A stretch of 48,438 nt of DNA, from assembly GCA_013115145.1 (NCBI GenBank), contig JAAPAO010000240.1:1-48438 (forward strand), written 5' to 3'. A program made the position numbers and the translations under genes. This document shows, piece by piece, positions 43,573 through 48,438 of the stretch (its first letter is position 1; each line of letters starts with the position of its first letter). The notes beneath the pieces were generated by a model. It had not been told where the DNA came from and did no database searches. It saw nothing but the letters and a program-made list of their open reading frames with translations. Origin of the DNA: Perkinsus chesapeaki. Its lineage: Eukaryota; Perkinsozoa; Perkinsida; Perkinsidae.

Positions 43573-43914
43573 ATGGGTCTTTCTTGCGTTGATCAGATTT
43601 TTTCGCTCACAGTACTAATTGCTTGGGCTATACACTTCATCTACGGAGATGACCCTCGATTCTTCCACAGGTAAGCTTTTTGGTTGGCATCACTATAATA
43701 CTAGAACGTTAGGTAACTTGATGGTTAGGTAGCAAAACTGCAAGCTCCGCCATCCACATCCTCGCGTTCACGTTACGACGAGTTCTAACGCCCTTGGCTG
43801 TCCTAGACGAATCAGAAAAGATTCCTAAATTTCTGATTTCCTAGCAACTTGTGTTGCAGTCTCGATGCCCTTGAGGGCTCAGATGTCACATTACATCAAA
43901 TGATAGCTCTATAA
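43573..43914 (+). CDS. small secreted protein, two exons
   Basis: Exon 1, 43573-43670, encodes a signal peptide (MGLSCVDQIFSLTVLIAWAI, then HFIYG) followed by DDPRFFH. Donor gtaagc. Exon 2, 43860-43914, follows acceptor cttgtgttgcag in phase and reads LDALEGSDVTLHQMIAL before a stop. The product is 50 aa. A further exon could be missed. No family recognised. Confidence 0.42.
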
Positions 43915-44398
43915 CCGGCATTCGGGGTCTCGCCGTGTTAGTTCACAATGTGACCGTCACATGAACGAACAAGGACTGTCTCGCTACAAACCTACATTGT
44001 AGCCTCGGGAACATAAGGCTCACTGGTTCACATGAGGTTCACCTGTCCCATGAATAACATCCTGCGAAACAATCGTGAATGTGAGCTCCTCGAGAATGCA
44101 CCTGGAAGGGCTCTCAAGAAATCTCTTATCTCAACATTTGGCAAGTTCTCTCGATATGCCCTCTCAAAAAAGTTTCGCGAGATAATTTCGCTGGGTAGTG
44201 CGAAACGCGGAACGCTCAACACTTACAGGCTGTAAGTTACAGCTACGAAGAGCATGACGCAGAATGTACGATAACCTATTTCATGCAATACCCAGCAGAG
44301 GGGGCCCCTCTGAGGGGCGCGGTGTGCTCGGCAGGAAATCCTCAACGACGTCCGGACACCCAATCAGGTTTTTCGGGGCTGGACTGGTGTGGCAGTCG

Positions 44399-44431
44399 GC
44401 CCACACGGGTGTATTCTACACCCGTGTGGGC
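44399..44431. repeat. perfect 15-bp hairpin
   Basis: gcccacacgggtgta and tacacccgtgtgggc flank a 3-nt loop (ttc). A shorter GC palindrome (cagaggggg-cccctctg) lies about 100 nt upstream. Confidence 0.92.
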
Positions 44432-44577
44432 AGTCTATTACACCGTGCATCTCATTACGCTTTATATTATATCTTTTTGCTACATCTGCATATCTGTGTA
44501 CTTGCAACTGTCTATAAGTATCTGTCGTATCACGGCACACGAACCTGTGACACAGGCCCTCGGTTGCGTAAGTGATT

Positions 44578-44730
44578 TCTGCTAGGAGGAGTAGGATCTC
44601 TCAACACCAGTTACGCTCCTCTTGGTGACCCATACAGTGATTTAAACTCTTCCCGAAGTTGCACATAGAGTGGATACCTTAAGCCGTTTCTGGCGTTGGA
44701 CCATAAACTCTCCCACACACGCCACACGAA
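44578..44730 (+). repeat. dispersed repeat, direct copy
   Basis: Begins ctgctaggaggagtaggat. Aligned to the reverse complement of 38565-38728. A part also occurs near 35675-35745. Likely a transposon-derived repeat. Confidence 0.65.
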
Positions 44731-44936
44731 CACTATTGAACTTTATAAAACACACACATACAGACACATCAGAGCTCCTGGTCTTACTGATCCAGAAAGA
44801 TGCGGGTATATAAAAGCTGTTGGAACCTTTTGCAGGTTGACGCTCACTATAGTGTTCCTTTGGTGGCGCGAGATGCTCTTCACGTGAAGCAGCTTTTTTC
44901 AACTCGCGTTGCGATGGTTCCGAACCGGAACTTCCG

Positions 44937-45137
44937 ATGAGGATCCGCCATGTAAAAGCTTTCGTAGCTTGTCACATCATATTATGTTTTTTCGGCTTAC
45001 TGCCGCCGATAATGGGTCAAAGACTGGATCTAGATATCACATATGGATCCCTTAGCAGCTATGGTATAGGCGTGTTCTGCTGCACAACTTCTGCATGTTC
45101 GATTGGGGTACTACTCCGAGAGATTATTGTTCAATAG
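44937..45137 (+). pseudogene. truncated aspartic-protease paralogue
   Basis: The frame from ATG 44937 parallels the protease start at 48226: signal peptide (KAFVACHIILCFFGLLPP), then RLDLDITYGSLSSYGIGVFC matching VLDLNIRYGNLGGYGIGLYC. It then diverges (CTTSACSIGVLL) and stops without reaching the DTG active-site loop. The upstream bases also match, so a gene duplication is followed by decay or by an unresolved splice. Confidence 0.65.
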
Positions 45138-45663
45138 TGTACTTTCCCGAATGTTAATTCCAAATAGTAATTAAGGGTCTCCGCTGGGTGGGATATGGTC
45201 TACTCGACCTTAAAAAGGTCAATTCAATCCTGGGCACTCTACTGAGTAGAGTCTAGTCGGGATTGACTGCGTCGGTTGACTATTATTTTAGTCCACACAC
45301 TTGGACACAGTGTTCATCTTTTATAACTGAACTTCAAGCTCGTAGCTTCAAGCCTCATAATACCGCCAAATGGTTGATGGGAAGAGCCTCTTCCCATCAC
45401 TGTCACTGTCAATCGGATTGACAGTACTCCCTCAGGGAGTAGATTCAGTGCTCCGGATAGTCAAGGCTAAACCTAGAAGGACGTTAGATCTTTACTCCTC
45501 GAAACCCGAGCTGCTCATCATCCCGTTAAGACACTCCGGAGGCATGAAGCTCGTGTTTCATTCGTGTACCTGAATTTAGCAATTTGTTCTCGATGCCAAC
45601 AGCCTTTATTACTAATAAGAGATAGAGGACGACGTCAAAATGAATCATAGATAAGGAAAGCAA
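45138..45663. other. mostly non-coding; possible protease relic
   Basis: A 67-aa frame at 45370-45573 (SLSLSIGLTVLPQGVDSVLR) may be a decayed continuation of the protease paralogue, but I cannot align it. Otherwise nothing. Confidence 0.25.
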
Positions 45664-46099
45664 TTATACAGGGACATCCCTACCTGACATACGCACTATT
45701 GCCGCACAATCAGCCAGATCCAGGGAAACGGTCGCCGGAGACCACTGCTCGTAGTATACACGCGTGCAGCCCATTTCCTTGTAGGAGAATGAGAGTGGAT
45801 GGAACACTGTGGGGCGAGCTGCGGAGTCATCTTTCAAGCTTCCTGTACCGCTTTTCAAGAGAGTGCATCGGAGTTCTGGATTCCCAAGTGCAAGTGCTCC
45901 AAACTGTGCAGCATCTACACTGCCAATGATTTCAGCATTTTCGGGAATTTCAACACCAACGGAGGCTCTGTTGGTTGAAAATTGACTCCACTTGGAGCAT
46001 GGGTGAGAATTTGTGACTCATAAAGCCGGCAGAACTCGTATATACTTCTACTCTGATTTTTGCACGTACAAGAATACCAAAGGCTGCCGCATAAATACT
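45664..46099 (-). CDS. Cys-containing protein, C-terminal exons
   Basis: Minus-strand exons 46099-46052 and 46016-45664 join through a 35-nt intron (gtagaag...tatgag) in matching phase. The text reads YLCGSLWYSCTCKNQ, then SHPCSKWSQFSTNRASVGVE, IPENAEIIGSVDAAQFGALA, LRCTLLKSGTGS, and a tail VSLDLADCAAIVRMSGRDVP. The beta-rich, Cys-bearing text suggests a secreted or luminal protein. The N-terminus is missing and the family is unrecognised. Confidence 0.48.
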
Positions 46100-46258
46100 C
46101 TATCCCAAACACTTATTGCTAATCCAAACAATCTCTTGCTATTATCTCTAGCTTACTGTCATTAAAATAATGGGTGCTGGCTAGTTATGGAGTCCATAAT
46201 ATGGACTATGTTATGTTAACACTAGTATTTGTTGGGGTGATTTGACGTTCTGTTGTAG

Positions 46259-46859
46259 GTAACGACACTCGCCAACAGGCTGCATCGAAGACCAAACGAG
46301 GACATCCATGTCCGATACTTTCTGGTGAAGTCCAATCGGATAGTACCTCGGAATATAGTGAATGTCACAAACAACGATGAGGAGATCTACCTCAGAGGAC
46401 TCCTCGCATCAGATTTCCCTAATGATGGTAGTGCGTACTATTTTACATGATAAGATAACGTTGTTTATTGTTCAGGTCTAAATATGTCCTTGGATGACGT
46501 TTTAAGTCACTATTATTGTTACCACCTCGTGACAGCATCAAGTGCAGGAATGGTTTGCACGTGCAAGGGTTGGAGAGATTGGGGCTGTTGTGGACATGCA
46601 TACGGAGCCGAGATCCTTTGCGGAACGCAAGTGAGGTACGATTATCTTGAATAATTTATCTACACCGTGTGGACTACACGATAACTACACTGAGTAAGAT
46701 TCGCACCGATCCCCTAGATACTACCCACATGATCGCCAGATTAGGAATGCGCGTAGAGGTCGCCCATCATCAAGAAGAAATCCGGCTGATGATAGATATA
46801 GACACCAGAATGGGCATGGTAGCATTCACGGGTTGATGGAAGAGGACAATCGCTTATGA
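46259..46859 (+). CDS. SWIM zinc-finger protein, MULE-transposase-like C-terminus
   Basis: Exons 46259-46427, 46476-46635 and 46718-46859 join in phase through introns of 48 and 82 nt and stop at TGA 46857. The middle exon contains a SWIM finger: C-T-C, eight residues, then C-G-H (text MVCTCKGWRDWGCCGH), preceded by YHLVTASSAG, as in ligand-entry strands of SWIM domains. The tail is basic (RNARRGRPSSRRNPADD), a pattern often seen after SWIM in Mutator-like (MULE) transposases. The catalytic DDE part is not seen, so this is either a domesticated or partial element or a cellular SWIM protein whose upstream exons lie before 46259. Confidence 0.6.
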
Positions 46860-47650
46860 CAATCGTTTCAGGCACCGCTATCAGTGACAGTGACGTATCC
46901 ATTATTTCACATGCTTCGGATGACTCTCCAGCGGCCAATGACGCTAATGATGTTGACTCCATGAGCGAGTGACCAAGTATGTCAGATTAAGATAGGCAAT
47001 TACAGCATGCTTCTTTATACTAATCTCGTTACATCAATTAACTTGGCATGATCGTTTCTTGCTCACAACCAACGCCGTTGAGTACTATAGTTGATATGAA
47101 ACTCGGTAGATATTATCTAGTAGGTAACGTACTCACTCTGGTGATAGTTACGAATCATAACTATCGATAATCGTAATACGATACTTTGGGTAATTCACCT
47201 GCTCAGATGTAGTTATGTCTTGTGAACATTGTCGAATACCGATCCTAAGTATCTCGCAGTACCCGGAGTGTCTCGCAGCTCTGCTGCGTTCAGCTGCGAA
47301 GCAGCTGTCCTTAGAGTGAGAGTGCTAGCGTTCGTTGTTTCTGTTTTTTATTTTGGGTTAGCAACGTATGTTTGGGTTAGCTATGTTACGCAAGGCTGCC
47401 TTGCTATGGACGAGTGGGTTGACTCAAACAAACGGCCCTAATGTAGGAAGAAGTGCCTCTTGTGGGCCGCTAATTAGAGACAGCCCCGATCCACCGCGCA
47501 GTGGCCAGAGCCTCCGTGGCGGCCACGGCGTGGCCGCAGAAGTCGCCTGGCGCAGAGGACAGAATAACTCACTTCGGCCACTTCCGCGAATCAGAGTTGC
47601 TCGCCGAGTAAAGAAGTGACGCTGCCTCTGCGAGATAGGAGACGGCGAAG
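46860..47650. other. no gene supported
   Basis: Frames 47229-47441 (one TM-like helix, TTG start) and 47368-47619 (Arg/Gly-rich) overlap each other and lack support. They may be 5' parts of an unresolved gene. Confidence 0.35.
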
Positions 47651-47758
47651 ATGGTTAAACACACCCAATACCCTCCATTTCTCTGCGTCTTCATGCATGC
47701 AGTTCTACTGATGCAGGGGAGGAGCGCTGCTGCCCTGACACGGCCCAACTCCCGTTAG
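47651..47758 (+). CDS. short signal-peptide ORF
   Basis: 36-aa frame MVKHTQYPPFLCVFMHAVLL, then QGRSAAALTRPNSR. It looks like a signal peptide exon, but no downstream exon was found; it may be chance or a decayed gene. Confidence 0.25.
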   Translation: MVKHTQYPPFLCVFMHAVLLMQGRSAAALTRPNSR

Positions 47759-48216
47759 CATAATACTCCAGGTTGCTATGCTAGTCTGGCATGGACCATG
47801 CCGCATGGTAGACTGATCAGAGTATGACACACGTGATACCACTAGTAACTTTTCGAGTATCGTAAGTTATGATCGAAACCTTCGATTCAAAAGTGTTTGA
47901 ACACATACTGCTGATGATGCAGCTGAGATCATTGCTGGCTCCACGGATGCCATTTCTGCTACCCTGTTTCATGTCCAGCCCAATCGGAGTATGCGTCGGA
48001 GTGGTGTCCTCACCGCATAACAGGTATGACGTGAACCACCGTGGAGTATATCGGATCTCCGACTCGCTGTTTCATCCCATATAAATGCATTTCAAATGTC
48101 GAGAACGAGCGCCACGGCCTATGGCTGCTCCAACCGATACCGGGCGTGACGCAAGTTCTGTCCCCTCATGGTTGATCCTGCTGCAGTTGAGCCGTTGAGT
48201 TGCATCCCAAGTTGCG
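47759..48216. other. upstream region of aspartic protease
   Basis: No supported gene. The last part (gttgcgatgg just before the start) matches the upstream of the broken paralogue at 44937. Confidence 0.4.
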
Positions 48217-48438
48217 ATGGTCTCGATGAGGAACCGCCTCGTACAAGTTCTCCTGGCTTGTCACTTTATCCCGCCCGCCTTTCGCTTACTGCCGACCATA
48301 ATGGGCCGAGTACTGGATCTAAATATCAGATATGGAAATCTTGGCGGATATGGCATAGGCCTGTACTGCGTGGTCGGTTTCCCTGGGTACGAAGTCTCTG
48401 CCTTAGTGGACACTGGATCGACGAGCCTCTTCTTCGTT
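48217..48438 (+). CDS. pepsin-like aspartic protease, 5' part (cut by window end)
   Basis: ATG 48217 or 48226 opens a frame with signal peptide (MRNRLVQVLLACHFIPPAF), then VLDLNIRYGNLGGYGIGLYC, a beta strand, and the first active-site loop SALVDTGSTSLFF (D-T-G-S/T) at about residues 64-69. This is the family A1 N-terminal lobe signature. The sequence ends there, so the second lobe and the second catalytic Asp are not seen. A1 proteases are secreted or vacuolar peptidases. A copy truncated before the DTG lies at 44937. Confidence 0.85.
   Translation, partial: MVSMRNRLVQVLLACHFIPPAFRLLPTIMGRVLDLNIRYGNLGGYGIGLYCVVGFPGYEVSALVDTGSTSLFFV

Larger units (their letters stand above)
43915..44936. other. 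intergenic with hairpins and repeat; one weak ORF
   Basis: A 67-aa Lys/Arg-rich frame from ATG 44032 (MRFTCPMNNILRNNRECELL...) to 44235 has no signal or family and could be a fragment. The rest holds a palindrome near 44297, a 15-bp hairpin at 44399-44431 and the dispersed repeat at 44578-44730. Confidence 0.4.

Noticed and set aside
1-48438. CRISPR array, rRNA genes, spliced-leader RNA gene, bacterial operon features
   Set aside because: Looked for regular spaced repeats, rRNA words and the conserved leader; none seen, and intron-rich genes rule out a prokaryote.

Overview
This window looks like nuclear DNA of a Perkinsus-type alveolate protist. Composition is balanced and only part of the sequence codes. 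Genes are either single-exon secreted proteins or conserved proteins split by many GT-AG introns. Several introns are very short (35-48 nt, reconstructed from exon phase), and candidate trans-splicing acceptors (pyrimidine-AG just before an ATG) are common. The species is inferred from gene style and families, not from a search.

Layout. (1) 0.4-11.3 kb is a repeat-rich subtelomere-like stretch. It holds an intact secreted protein with an FGPRGMYC motif (760-1596), a dead paralogue (6613-7473), and two diverged copies of a several-kb segment (about 3.98-5.98 and 8.51-11.04 kb). Each copy carries a damaged three-exon Cys-rich secreted gene and an antisense ORF. (2) 11.7-15.7 kb has a Thr/Ala mucin-like secreted gene on the minus strand and two unrecognised multi-exon plus-strand genes. 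(3) 16.0-29.0 kb is one large plus-strand gene of about 24 exons that I read as a homologue of the ciliary protein CFAP69. A 147-aa secreted-protein gene lies on the opposite strand inside its 2.5-kb intron. (4) 29.5-32.7 kb is a gene of about 11 exons matching DCC1/DSCC1 of the Ctf18-RFC clamp loader. A tRNA-Gln(CUG) gene sits antisense inside one of its introns. (5) 34.0-35.3 kb is an intronless MFS transporter. 36.0-37.0 kb is a secreted protein with four six-cysteine CKWW repeats. (6) 37.5-38.4 kb has a minus-strand multi-exon membrane protein. 40.0-40.8 kb has a second intact FGPRGMYC protein. (7) 41.4-43.4 kb is a four-exon PB1 + two ZZ-finger protein of NBR1/p62 type, with a fresh 387-bp tandem duplication inside an intron. 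(8) 43.5-48.4 kb has small secreted genes, a SWIM-finger gene (MULE transposase-like), a Cys-rich minus-strand gene, a broken aspartic-protease paralogue, and at the right edge the start of a pepsin-like aspartic protease (DTGST motif).

The picture is a conserved core (flagellar CFAP69, replication/cohesion DCC1, autophagy-type receptor, transporter) embedded in fast-evolving, duplicated secreted-protein families with pseudogenes. There are no operons, no CRISPR and no rRNA. Multi-exon models below were built by hand from splice signals, exon phase and remembered family patterns. Exon edges marked uncertain should be treated as such.
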